Shown here in pieces: positions 11,499 to 19,668 of a stretch of 64,000 nt of DNA. Source of the DNA: Tenacibaculum piscium (GTDB lineage Bacteria; Bacteroidota; Bacteroidia; Flavobacteriales; Flavobacteriaceae); NCBI RefSeq assembly GCF_021390715.1, contig NZ_JAJGWT010000007.1:296-64295 (forward strand), read 5' to 3'. The position numbers and the translations under genes are program-made. The notes under the pieces are model-generated. The model ran no database searches and was not told where the DNA came from. It saw only the letters and a program-made list of their open reading frames with translations. How positions within the stretch are numbered: the stretch's first letter is position 1; every line of letters begins with the position of its first letter.

Positions 11499-11506
11499 CA
11501 AATATA
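11499..11506 (-). promoter_or_regulatory. guaB promoter -7 box
   Basis: The minus strand reads TATATTTG, a perfect TAnnTTTG. It lies 34 bp upstream of the guaB start. A TTTG upstream could be the -33 element, but its spacing of about 12 bp is short. Confidence 0.5.
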
Positions 11507-11607
11507 CTATTTATAATACAAATTAACCCTTATTTTAAGGTTAATATATAGAGAAGTTTCAATAATTATCAAAAAAAATAGCTAGTTTAAAATTAATCTT
11601 AATAAGT

Positions 11608-11638
11608 TTTGGTAAATTCAAAAACTCGATTACATTTG
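11608..11638 (+). promoter_or_regulatory. Promoter of the imelysin/di-heme operon
   Basis: A TTG at 11609-11611 (-33) and TACATTTG at 11631-11638 (-7) are separated by 19 bp, the standard Bacteroidota arrangement. The imelysin ATG is 50 bp downstream. The DUF4856 promoter at 26003-26035 has the same TACATTTGCA box and spacing. Confidence 0.6.
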
Positions 11639-11687
11639 CATTATTATACTTAATCAATCTAAATAAAAGAATTAAAAATAAATTAAA

Positions 11688-12911
11688 ATGAAAAAAGTAC
11701 TAGGATTATCATTATTACTTGCAACCTCTTTTGTGTTCAAATCATGTTCTGATGACACACCAACTCCAGATAGTAACAAAGTTTCCCAAAAAGAAGTTAT
11801 TGAAAATTATGCCACTATCGTGCATCAAAATTACTTAGATAGCTATACCGCAGCTCTAAAATTACAAACAACTATTGCTTCTTTTACAGATAATCCGACA
11901 GAAGAAGGTTTTAAAGCAGCAAAAAAAGACTGGTTAGCTGCAAGAGATATTTACGGACAAACAGAAGCATATAGAGGTTCAAATGGTCCTATCGATTCTG
12001 AAAAAAAAGAAGCCTGGGTTATCAATAATGAAGGACAAATGAATGCTTGGCCTTTAGATGAAGCATATATCGATTATGTTACTGTTGCCTCAAGCGCTTA
12101 CTCAGGCGGTGAAGCTTATAAAAGTGGAATTATCGCAGGTAAAGACGCTATTACAGAAGATTTATTAATCGGTAAAAATGAAGGCGTAAACGATAAATCA
12201 ATTTCTACAGGTTGGCACGCTATTGAGTTTTTATTATGGGGACAAGATGAAACGAATCCTAAAGAATTAAAAGCTGGACAACGTTCTGTAACTGATTACA
12301 CAACTTTAGAAAATAACGATCGAAGAAAACAATATCTAAATGTTGTTACGGCTATTTTAGTGAAAGATCTAAAAGCATTAGTAGATACTTGGGCTAAAGG
12401 TGGCGCATATCATAAAGTTTTTATGGGATTATCAGAAGAACAAGCTTTGATTAATATTATTTCTGGTCCTTTCTTTTTAGCCAATGAAGAATTATCAGAA
12501 GAAAGAATGTTAAAACCTGTTGATTTAACTGATGGAATAGATGAATGTGGTCAAGAAGATGAGCATTCTTGTTTTTCTGACAACACACACAGAGATGTTT
12601 TAATGAATGCACAAGGAATTGTAAATGTGTTATTTGGAAAATATAGCACTATTTCTGGAGCTTCTGTATATGATTTAGCAAAACAAAAAGATCCGAAATT
12701 AGCCATTGCTTTTAAAACTGTTGCCGACGCAATGATGACTAAAATAAAAGCTATCGATACCAAAGCAAAGAATAAAAAACCTTTTGACCTTTTATTATTA
12801 GAGGAATCAATTGCAAAACCTGGAACTATTGTAGCTGGAGGTACCGCTTTGAAAAATTTTGGAGGAAAAATTAGTGAAATCGCTACCAAAATTGGAGCGC
12901 CTGTTCAATAA
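11688..12911 (+). CDS. Imelysin-family lipoprotein (peptidase M75-like), first paralogue
   Basis: This 407-residue lipoprotein has a signal peptide ending in the lipobox FKSC (Cys20). Imelysin-like proteins (IrpA/EfeO-M75 relatives) are implicated in iron uptake; proteolysis is doubtful. The family signature GxHxxE is intact here as TGWHAIEFLLWGQDE (about residue 178-192). The N-terminal helical repeat YLDSYTAALKLQTTIASF and the WLAARDIYGQTEAYRGSNGPID block are typical. Near residue 285 a Cys-containing DECGQEDEHSCFSDNTHRD loop may bind metal or form a disulfide. It is the first gene of a + strand group with the di-heme oxidoreductase and a second imelysin. A hairpin after the stop suggests a partial terminator. 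Confidence 0.9.
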   Translation: MKKVLGLSLLLATSFVFKSCSDDTPTPDSNKVSQKEVIENYATIVHQNYLDSYTAALKLQTTIASFTDNPTEEGFKAAKKDWLAARDIYGQTEAYRGSNGPIDSEKKEAWVINNEGQMNAWPLDEAYIDYVTVASSAYSGGEAYKSGIIAGKDAITEDLLIGKNEGVNDKSISTGWHAIEFLLWGQDETNPKELKAGQRSVTDYTTLENNDRRKQYLNVVTAILVKDLKALVDTWAKGGAYHKVFMGLSEEQALINIISGPFFLANEELSEERMLKPVDLTDGIDECGQEDEHSCFSDNTHRDVLMNAQGIVNVLFGKYSTISGASVYDLAKQKDPKLAIAFKTVADAMMTKIKAIDTKAKNKKPFDLLLLEESIAKPGTIVAGGTALKNFGGKISEIATKIGAPVQ

Positions 12912-12943
12912 TTTCAATAATTTATTGAAAACTATCTAAAAAA

Positions 12944-12976
12944 GGAACTGAATACGATACTAGTATTTAGTTCCTT
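12944..12976 (+). terminator. Hairpin after the first imelysin gene
   Basis: GGAACTGAATAC (12944-12955) pairs with GTATTTAGTTCC (12963-12974), with one G-T pair, followed by TTTTA. Because more genes follow on the same strand, it may cause partial termination so that imelysin 1 is made in excess. Confidence 0.65.
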
Positions 12977-13024
12977 TTATTCTTATTAATACTCTTATTA
13001 ATTTAGACTTAATAAAATCATAAC

Positions 13025-13032
13025 TACTTTTG
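13025..13032 (+). promoter_or_regulatory. Candidate promoter before the di-heme oxidoreductase
   Basis: TACTTTTG matches TAnnTTTG. It lies just 16 bp before the ATG, so the predicted leader is about 10 nt. No good -33 TTG is seen. Confidence 0.35.
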
Positions 13033-13048
13033 TGAAAAAATTTGTACA

Positions 13049-14485
13049 ATGAAAATACTTTACCAAACTAGCCAAAAAAGTATCCGTATATTAATAACAG
13101 CGGCTGTAATACTACTATTTAGTAATTGCTCGAAAGATACCGTGATAACTGACCAATATAAAGTTATCAATAAATATCAAGAAGGAGAAGAAAATTTAAG
13201 CGATGATTTAAGTGTTTTAACCACCAATAATAATTCGTTTGGAAAAGAAATTCCTGGATTAAGCAGAATCGATAAAATTAGATTTGCCTCTGGAAATTCA
13301 TTATTTAATCAATCGTGGGTTTCTGCCCCTGCTTCAACAACGAGTTTAGACGGATTAGGCCCTACTTTTAACGCCAGAGCTTGTGCTAGTTGTCATTTTA
13401 AAGATGGACGTGGAAAACCTTTTGAACCTTCAAATATTGGTTCTGTTGGTTTTTTAATTCGATTAAGTATTGCTGGTAAAAATGCACACGGTGGCCCGAT
13501 GCCTGTTCCTAATTATGGATTACAATTACAAAATCATGCGAATTTAAACATTCCTAAAGAAGCCGATATTCAAGTTAATTTCACCTTAATCAAAGGAACA
13601 TATCCTGATGGAACTCCGTATGAATTACAAAAACCAACGTATTCTTTTATTAATGAAAATTTTGGTTCATTAAGTGGTGTTTTAATATCGCCTCGTGTAG
13701 GACAACAAACTATCGGACTTGGGTTTATAGATGCTTTATCAGAAAGTGAAATCCTAAAAAATGCAGACGAATTTGATACAGATAAAGATGGAATTTCAGG
13801 AAAACCAAATTACGTTTGGGATGCAATTCATAACAATACCGCTCTTGGAAAATTTGGTTGGAAAGCCAATGAACCTACCTTAAAACAACAAATTGCAGGT
13901 GCTTTTTCTGGTGATTTAGGCTTATCTACAAGTATTTTCACACAAAAAAACTGTCCTTCGCCACAACAAGATTGTAATAAAGCACCTAATGGAGGTTCAC
14001 CAGAGGTAACAGACAAACAATTAGATAGAATTGTTTTATACCAAACTTCTTTGGCTGTTCCTAAAAGAAGAGATTTTAAAAACCAAACCGTTTTAAATGG
14101 TAAAGTATTATTTACCAAATTAAAATGTATTGTATGTCATGCAACCAATCTTAAAACAAGTAAGTATCCTTTTAATTCATTGGTGGAAAATAAAGAAATT
14201 AGTCCTTATTCTGATTTTTTATTACACGATATGGGAGCTGATTTAGCCGATGACAGACCCGATTTTTTAGCTTCAGGTAAGGAATGGCGCACCCAACCTT
14301 TATGGGGAATCGGATTGATACAAACCGTAAATAAACACAGTTTTTTATTGCATGACGGAAGAGCTCGTAGCATTGAAGAAGCTATTTTATGGCACGGTGG
14401 AGAAGCTGAAAAACCAAAAAATGATTTTAAAAATTTATCTAGTAAAAAACGTAAAGAATTGTTAGCCTTTATCGAATCTTTATAA
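13049..14485 (+). CDS. Di-heme oxidoreductase (DUF1111 / DHOR family) lipoprotein
   Basis: This 478-residue exported c-type cytochrome has a lipobox FSNC (Cys27) and two haem-binding motifs, CASCH (112-116) and CIVCH (360-364). Between them is RVGQQTIGLGFIDALSE, a stretch typical of the family formerly called 'putative thiol oxidoreductase', and the C-terminal part has the LLHDGRARSIEEAILWHGGEA block of MauG/CCP-like peroxidases. This family is repeatedly encoded next to imelysin genes, as it is here on both sides. A role in iron reduction or oxidation outside the cytoplasm is an inference. The next gene starts 48 bp downstream. Confidence 0.9.
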   Translation: MKILYQTSQKSIRILITAAVILLFSNCSKDTVITDQYKVINKYQEGEENLSDDLSVLTTNNNSFGKEIPGLSRIDKIRFASGNSLFNQSWVSAPASTTSLDGLGPTFNARACASCHFKDGRGKPFEPSNIGSVGFLIRLSIAGKNAHGGPMPVPNYGLQLQNHANLNIPKEADIQVNFTLIKGTYPDGTPYELQKPTYSFINENFGSLSGVLISPRVGQQTIGLGFIDALSESEILKNADEFDTDKDGISGKPNYVWDAIHNNTALGKFGWKANEPTLKQQIAGAFSGDLGLSTSIFTQKNCPSPQQDCNKAPNGGSPEVTDKQLDRIVLYQTSLAVPKRRDFKNQTVLNGKVLFTKLKCIVCHATNLKTSKYPFNSLVENKEISPYSDFLLHDMGADLADDRPDFLASGKEWRTQPLWGIGLIQTVNKHSFLLHDGRARSIEEAILWHGGEAEKPKNDFKNLSSKKRKELLAFIESL

Positions 14486-14533
14486 AGTTTATCATGATAA
14501 AATTGAAAATAATAACCTTGAAAAATAATAAAA

Positions 14534-15628
14534 ATGATGAAAAAAAATAAATTTATAGTACTGCTATTAATTAGCATTTTTATTGCCTCTTGCTCAAAAG
14601 AAGAAACAACATCCGTGGCTTATGAAACAGAGATTGCCAATACTATTAGCACCGAAATTATTAGCCCAAAAATACGTGATCTTGTTAAAAAAACAGCAGT
14701 ACTTAAAACTTCTTTAACTAATTTTTCTACTAAAACAAATGAAGAAAATTTAAAAATAGCACAACAGAAATTAACAGAAATTACAAAATTATACGCACAA
14801 TTATACACCTTTAATATCGGAGAAGTAAAAAATAATTTCATAAACAGACAACTTAATTTCTGGCCTGTTTATAATATTTCTATTGAAAAAAATATCAAAA
14901 ATGATTCTTTTAAAATAGAAAATATCGAAAATTTAGGAAGTGCCACTAAAAATTTACCTGGATTAAATTATCTATTATTTAAATTCGAAAATCCTGCGGA
15001 TATTATTGCAGAATATCAAAAAAACCCGAATAGAATCAAATTTTTATTAGGCGTTTTTGACCAATTCAATCAATTAGTTCAGCAATTAAATGATATCTGG
15101 TTTTCATCAAAAAACGCATCAAAAAATACTTTTGAAAATCAATTTAGAAACAATACCGACAAAGGTTTAGATAGCTCTTTTAATCAATTATTCAACGGTT
15201 TATATAATGTTATTGACAACTGTAAAGTTACTAAAGTTGGAAAACCTGCTGGTTTAGAAAGTTCATCACACGTACATCCTGAAATTGTTGAAAATTATTA
15301 TACAGGAAATTCTTTAGACTTAATTTATGAAAATATCCTTTCTGTAGAAGAATTATTTTTCAGTAAAAAAATTACTTCTATTGCCGATTATATAAAATCA
15401 GTAACTAAAAATGATACGCTTAATAATACTATTTCAGCAAAAATTCAAGAGATAAAAAGCATCCTGAAAAATGATATCAAACAGCCTTTAAAAGAAGCGG
15501 TAACTACGGATAAAAAAAATGTAAAAAGACTACACACCGCCTTAAAAGAATTACTTGTTTTGCTACATAATGACGTGCGAAGTTCATTATCGATTATCAT
15601 TACAGGTACCGATAATGATGGTGATTAA
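14534..15628 (+). CDS. Imelysin-like lipoprotein, second paralogue with a degenerate signature
   Basis: This 364-residue lipoprotein has its lipobox at FIASC (Cys20). The start could be the first or second of two consecutive Met codons. The helical imelysin pattern is preserved, but the signature is lost. Where paralogue 1 has GWHAIEFLLWGQ, this one has NLPGLNYLLFKF, so the conserved Gly, His and Glu are Asn, Pro and Asn. The C-terminus RSSLSIIITGTDNDGD matches the ending of paralogue 3 (ALSIKNTSTDADND). Last gene of the + group. It may have a different ligand, or act structurally. Confidence 0.8.
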   Translation: MMKKNKFIVLLLISIFIASCSKEETTSVAYETEIANTISTEIISPKIRDLVKKTAVLKTSLTNFSTKTNEENLKIAQQKLTEITKLYAQLYTFNIGEVKNNFINRQLNFWPVYNISIEKNIKNDSFKIENIENLGSATKNLPGLNYLLFKFENPADIIAEYQKNPNRIKFLLGVFDQFNQLVQQLNDIWFSSKNASKNTFENQFRNNTDKGLDSSFNQLFNGLYNVIDNCKVTKVGKPAGLESSSHVHPEIVENYYTGNSLDLIYENILSVEELFFSKKITSIADYIKSVTKNDTLNNTISAKIQEIKSILKNDIKQPLKEAVTTDKKNVKRLHTALKELLVLLHNDVRSSLSIIITGTDNDGD

Positions 15629-15680
15629 TCTTCTTTATTTTATGTATTTTAAAAGATTTTGTAATATCAAAATAGAAAAG

Positions 15681-15700
15681 CAAGGGATTAAAACCCCTTG
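15681..15700. terminator. Shared bidirectional terminator palindrome
   Basis: CAAGGGATTAAAACCCCTTG is a near-perfect palindrome in the 103-bp gap between two convergent genes (second imelysin + and fbpC -). T runs follow on the + strand. It belongs to a family of ACAAGGGGTT palindromes seen also at 18452, 26146, 26245 and 43861. Confidence 0.65.
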
Positions 15701-15731
15701 TTTTTATTTAAAATAAAATTTTAAATAACCT

Positions 15732-16463
15732 TTACACACTTTCAAATAATAATTTCACATAACCTTCTTTAGGATTTTCAGATACTTCTTTCGTGTTTCC
15801 TTGTTGTAAAATAACACCATTTTGCAAAACTAACATTTCATCAGAAATAGCGATGGCATCTTTTATATCATGCGTTACAAAAATTGCGGTTGTATTGGTT
15901 TCTTTCAATATTTTTAAAATGTCTTTACGCAACTGATTTCTTAAAATAACATCTAAATTACTAAAAGGTTCATCTAAAATTAGAAGTTCTGGTTTTGGAG
16001 CTAAGGCTCTTGCCAAAGCAACTCGTTGTTGCTGTCCTCCCGATAATTCATGCGGATAACTATTTTCTTTTTCTGATAAACCGACTAATTTTAAAACTTC
16101 TTTAATTCTCTCTTTTTTAACTTGAGCCGATAATTTAGAAAGTCCATAGGCGATATTATCAGCCACTGAAAAATGAGGAAATAACGCATAATCTTGAAAC
16201 ACCATTCCTACATTTCTACGCTGTGGCACTACAAATTCCGATATTGATGAAACTACTTTTTCTTTTAATAAAATCGTTCCTTCGGATACCGTTTCTAAAC
16301 CTGTTATCAAACGAATTAACGTTGTTTTTCCGCTACCACTTTCTCCTACAATCGCAACTATTTTTCCTTTTTTCAATGAAAAAGAAACATTTTTTAACGC
16401 AATAACTTTTCCATTATCGAAGATTTTCCCAACCTTTTTTACGGATAACAATTCTGTATTCAT
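15732..16463 (-). CDS. fbpC: Iron(III) ABC transporter, ATP-binding protein
   Basis: This 243-residue ABC ATPase has Walker A GESGSGKTT (about 38-46), Q-loop FQDYALFPH, signature LSGGQQQRVALARAL, Walker B LLILDEPFSNLD and the H-loop VTHDIKDA. It would energise import of ferric iron through the permease encoded 5 bp upstream. FbpC proteins are often about 350 residues with a C-terminal regulatory domain; this one stops after the core, so that sensing domain is missing. Iron specificity rests on the neighbouring FbpA/FbpB-like genes and imelysins. Confidence 0.88.
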   Translation of the reverse strand: MNTELLSVKKVGKIFDNGKVIALKNVSFSLKKGKIVAIVGESGSGKTTLIRLITGLETVSEGTILLKEKVVSSISEFVVPQRRNVGMVFQDYALFPHFSVADNIAYGLSKLSAQVKKERIKEVLKLVGLSEKENSYPHELSGGQQQRVALARALAPKPELLILDEPFSNLDVILRNQLRKDILKILKETNTTAIFVTHDIKDAIAISDEMLVLQNGVILQQGNTKEVSENPKEGYVKLLFESV

Positions 16464-16468
16464 GCTAT

Positions 16469-18085
16469 TTAATTTTCTTTGGAGATTAAGCTATTTAAAA
16501 ATAAAATAGGAATAATTCCTGTTAAAATAATACATAATGACGGCAAAGATGCCTCTGCAATTAACTCATCACTAGCATATTCGTAGGCTTTTACCGCCAA
16601 GGTATTTATATGATACGGTTTTAAAATTAAGGTTAATGGCAATTCTTTCATTACATCGACAAAAACTAAGATAAAAGCACTTAAAATCGCTGATTTTAAC
16701 AATGGAAATTCCACTTTTAAAAAGGTACGAATATTCCCACTTCCCAAAAGTTTTGAAGCTTCGGATAAGGATTTCCCAAACTTTAAACTACTCGATTCTA
16801 TCGGATTATATGCTACGGCTAAAAAGCGAACTAAATACGCATATACCAAAACTGTAACCGTTCCATTAATGATAAAACCTATTTTGATATCGAACGTATT
16901 TTTCATAAAAGTAACCAACCATTTATCCAATGATAACGTTGGGATTAAAACACCTACAGCAATGACTGCTCCTGGGATTGCATATCCTAAAACACCAATT
17001 TTAGCAATTGGTTTTATAAAAGATAATCGATTCCATTTTGATAAAAATATCAATAATAAAGCAAAGAATACGGTAGTAAATGCTGAAATCGTAGCAATTC
17101 CAAAACTCTGAAGCGATATACTGATAAAACTTGGCGTAAACACGTCTTTATACGTTAAAAAAGCCCAATATAATAACTGAAGTAACGGTATTAAAAAACC
17201 AAATAAAACAGGTATAAATGCGATGCTAAAAAAAGTTATTTTCAAGCGTTTCGAAACTTGTATTCTTTTTATTTTCTGATGATTTTTAGTGGCATTAAAA
17301 TAGCCAATTCGTCTTCGTTCCCATTTTTCGATACTTATCAACAAAAAGATAATCGCCACCAAAATTGCGGATAAATAAATGGCTGTTTCAGGTTCTTCCA
17401 AAGAAAACCAAGCTCTGAAAATCCCCGTAGTAAAGGTATTGATTCCGTAATATTTAGCCGCTCCATAATCGTTTAAAACCTCCATTAATACTAAAACCAA
17501 TCCGCCAATAAATGCAGGACGTGCTAAAGGTAACAGCAACTTGAAAAAAGTTTTTCGCTCACTCGCTCCTAATAATTTTGAAGCTTCCACAATATTACTC
17601 GATTGATTCAAAAAAAAGGCTCTCGAGGCAACATACACATACGGATATAACGAAATACTAAGCACAAAAATTAATCCTGAATGATTCATAATATCGATTT
17701 TAACCCCTAGTATTTTATCAATAAAACCGCCGTAATCAAAAATACCAGCATAGGCATACGCTGTGATATAAGACGGAATCGCCAATGGAAGAATTAATAA
17801 CCATTCCAATTGTTTTCGAAACGGAATATGATAACGAGCCACAATCCAAGCCGATGAAATACCAAAAAATAACGTTAAAATTCCAGTTCCTACAATCAAT
17901 AGTAATGAATTTTTAATATAATCGGGTAATAAATGAACCATTAAATGATGCCAAGTTTCGCCAGGTCCGTAAAATAAATTTACAAATACGGTTAGTATCG
18001 GAATGGCAACTAACAAAACAATGGTCAATAAAAATATTGACCATTTACTTGTATCTCGCTGTATGTTTTTAATATAACTCTTCAT
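16469..18085 (-). CDS. fbpB: Iron(III) ABC transporter permease (fused double-domain)
   Basis: This 538-residue permease has about twelve TM segments made of two homologous halves. Each half has an EAA loop: EASKLLGASERKTFFKLLLP (around 170) and EASKLLGSGNIRTFLK (around 440). That double-domain arrangement is typical of FbpB/SfuB. It forms the inner-membrane channel working with FbpC and the binding protein at 18541. The 84-residue gene upstream and fbpC downstream are close on the same strand, so they are probably one operon. Confidence 0.9.
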   Translation of the reverse strand: MKSYIKNIQRDTSKWSIFLLTIVLLVAIPILTVFVNLFYGPGETWHHLMVHLLPDYIKNSLLLIVGTGILTLFFGISSAWIVARYHIPFRKQLEWLLILPLAIPSYITAYAYAGIFDYGGFIDKILGVKIDIMNHSGLIFVLSISLYPYVYVASRAFFLNQSSNIVEASKLLGASERKTFFKLLLPLARPAFIGGLVLVLMEVLNDYGAAKYYGINTFTTGIFRAWFSLEEPETAIYLSAILVAIIFLLISIEKWERRRIGYFNATKNHQKIKRIQVSKRLKITFFSIAFIPVLFGFLIPLLQLLYWAFLTYKDVFTPSFISISLQSFGIATISAFTTVFFALLLIFLSKWNRLSFIKPIAKIGVLGYAIPGAVIAVGVLIPTLSLDKWLVTFMKNTFDIKIGFIINGTVTVLVYAYLVRFLAVAYNPIESSSLKFGKSLSEASKLLGSGNIRTFLKVEFPLLKSAILSAFILVFVDVMKELPLTLILKPYHINTLAVKAYEYASDELIAEASLPSLCIILTGIIPILFLNSLISKEN

Positions 18086-18117
18086 AAAAGTATATTATCT
18101 ATTGTACTATCTTAGGA

Positions 18118-18372
18118 TTATTTATCTTTTATTTCTTTGAGTTGTTCTTTGGATTCTTCTTTAGGTTTTTTCCATAAAAGTAAACAGACTCCCATCCAAA
18201 GTAAAATAATTATAAGCATTCCTATAAAGAATATATTTTCTCCACTATGTATTGAATAACCTTGTATTCCAAATATATAATATGCAAAAAGAGCTATAAA
18301 TATGACCTGCCCAATAAAATAAATAATAATTCCTTTTTTTGTTAAATATTTTAATAATAGTACTTCTAACAT
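18118..18372 (-). CDS. Hypothetical two-TM membrane protein
   Basis: This 84-residue protein has two hydrophobic segments (about 13-33 and 46-67) and a charged C-terminus KKPKEESKEQLKEIKDK. No family is recognised. It lies 32 bp before fbpB on the same strand and after a short mobile element that separates it from fbpA. It could be an accessory subunit of the transporter, but nothing in the sequence proves this. Confidence 0.6.
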   Translation of the reverse strand: MLEVLLLKYLTKKGIIIYFIGQVIFIALFAYYIFGIQGYSIHSGENIFFIGMLIIILLWMGVCLLLWKKPKEESKEQLKEIKDK

Positions 18373-18396
18373 GCTTTTTTATATTTTAGACTCTAA

Positions 18397-18522
18397 GAGC
18401 ATCCTGATTTACCACATTTTTTAGCTTTTTTGTGATTTTCAGCTCCTTTTAACAAGGGGTTTTTAACCCCTGCCGTCATTTTTTGACATTATATTTTTTT
18501 CAGATGAAATTTAAACAGGCTC
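18397..18522. mobile_element. Non-autonomous GAGCCTG element between fbpA and the permease genes
   Basis: The right end reads TTTAAACAGGCTC (18510-18522). At the left only GAGC remains, joined to an internal part (ATCCTGATTT), so most of the left terminal repeat is deleted. Both sides are flanked by TAA (18394-18396 and 18523-18525), the same 3-bp duplication as for the copy at 38320. It contains an ACAAGGGGT palindrome at about 18452-18471. No coding capacity. Confidence 0.75.
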
Positions 18523-18540
18523 TAAGTATAAGAAACTATA

Positions 18541-19587
18541 TTATTTCCAACTTGCTTTATCAAAAATCAGGACTGCTTTTTTATTATTTTCACCTAATTT
18601 GGTTAAGGATAGGGTATCTTCTTTGAAAGTTCCCCAAGATTTTAACAAATCAGAAACCTCCACTTTTTTATTTACAGGATATTCATAATTCGAATTTGCA
18701 AATTTTTCTTGTGATTTTTCACGTACTAAAAACGCTATAAATTTGATTGCATTTTCTTTATTCGGTGCATATTTTGCGACTCCTGCTCCACTTACATTTA
18801 TGTGTGTTCCGTTAGTGGTTTGATTTGGAAAAAACACTTTAATTCCTTTTCCTGCTTTTATTTCTTCAGGATTTTTTGAATGTACTAATTTCCCGATATA
18901 ATAGGTGTTTACAATTGCTAAATCTCCTTCACCAGCAACGACTACTTTTATTTGGTCACGGTCATTTCCTTTTGGGGAACGTGCCATGTTTTTAACGATA
19001 CCATTTGCCCATTTTTCGGCTTTTTCCTCGCCATTATTTGCAATTATTGATGCCAATAATGATTGATTATAAATATTACTTGAAGAACGAACTAACAATT
19101 TATTTTTCCATTTATTTTCGATTAATGCTTCATACGTTGATAATTCTTCAGCACTTACTTTTGCTGGATTATACACAATTACTCTAGCTCTTTTTGTGAG
19201 TGCAAACCAATGATTATCGACATCTTTTAAATGTGCTGGAATTGTTTTTTCTAAAATTTCTGAATTTACAGACTGCAACAATCCTTTATTTTTAGCTCTT
19301 ACTAATCGCCCAGCATCTACGGTTATTAAAACATCGGCAGGCGATTGTGCTCCTTCAATGGTCATTTTTTGCATTAATTCATCTGCCTTTGCATTTACAA
19401 CATTTACTTTGATGCCTGTTTCTTTTTCAAAATCAGCAAATAATTCTTGATCAGCTTTATAATGACGATGTGTATAAACGGTTACTTCTTCTTGTTTTTT
19501 GAGTTGATTATCTTCTTTTTTTTGTGCTTCTTTTTTACAAGAAGCAAAAAGTATCGTGATTACTAAAATGGTTAGTATATTTTTCAT
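18541..19587 (-). CDS. fbpA: Iron(III) ABC transporter substrate-binding lipoprotein
   Basis: This 348-residue protein has a lipobox LFASC (Cys17) and the FutA/FbpA fold: VYTHRHYKADQELFADFEKE at residue 38, then DVLITVDAGRLVRAK, and the paired tyrosines in VNTYYIGKLV (about 238) that coordinate ferric iron in the family. Being lipidated fits a Gram-negative lineage that anchors this component in a membrane. It is transcribed first, then a short mobile element, then the small membrane protein, permease and ATPase genes. Confidence 0.9.
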   Translation of the reverse strand: MKNILTILVITILFASCKKEAQKKEDNQLKKQEEVTVYTHRHYKADQELFADFEKETGIKVNVVNAKADELMQKMTIEGAQSPADVLITVDAGRLVRAKNKGLLQSVNSEILEKTIPAHLKDVDNHWFALTKRARVIVYNPAKVSAEELSTYEALIENKWKNKLLVRSSSNIYNQSLLASIIANNGEEKAEKWANGIVKNMARSPKGNDRDQIKVVVAGEGDLAIVNTYYIGKLVHSKNPEEIKAGKGIKVFFPNQTTNGTHINVSGAGVAKYAPNKENAIKFIAFLVREKSQEKFANSNYEYPVNKKVEVSDLLKSWGTFKEDTLSLTKLGENNKKAVLIFDKASWK

Positions 19588-19621
19588 TCCGAATGTTATT
19601 TATTGATTAATTAAAAGTAAA

Positions 19622-19629
19622 CAAATATA
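19622..19629 (-). promoter_or_regulatory. fbpA promoter -7 box
   Basis: The minus strand reads TATATTTG, a perfect TAnnTTTG, 35 bp upstream of the fbpA start, in the only gap between fbpA and the TonB receptor gene. No clear -33 TTG was found. Confidence 0.45.
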
Positions 19630-19668
19630 CTTATTTAGATTCATTCTAGCATAATGAGAATCGAAATT

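Noticed and set aside
19650..19668. Fur-box-like ATAATGAGAATCG upstream of fbpA
   Set aside because: Only the left half fits the Fur consensus; the right half does not match and no similar site occurs at the other iron promoters.
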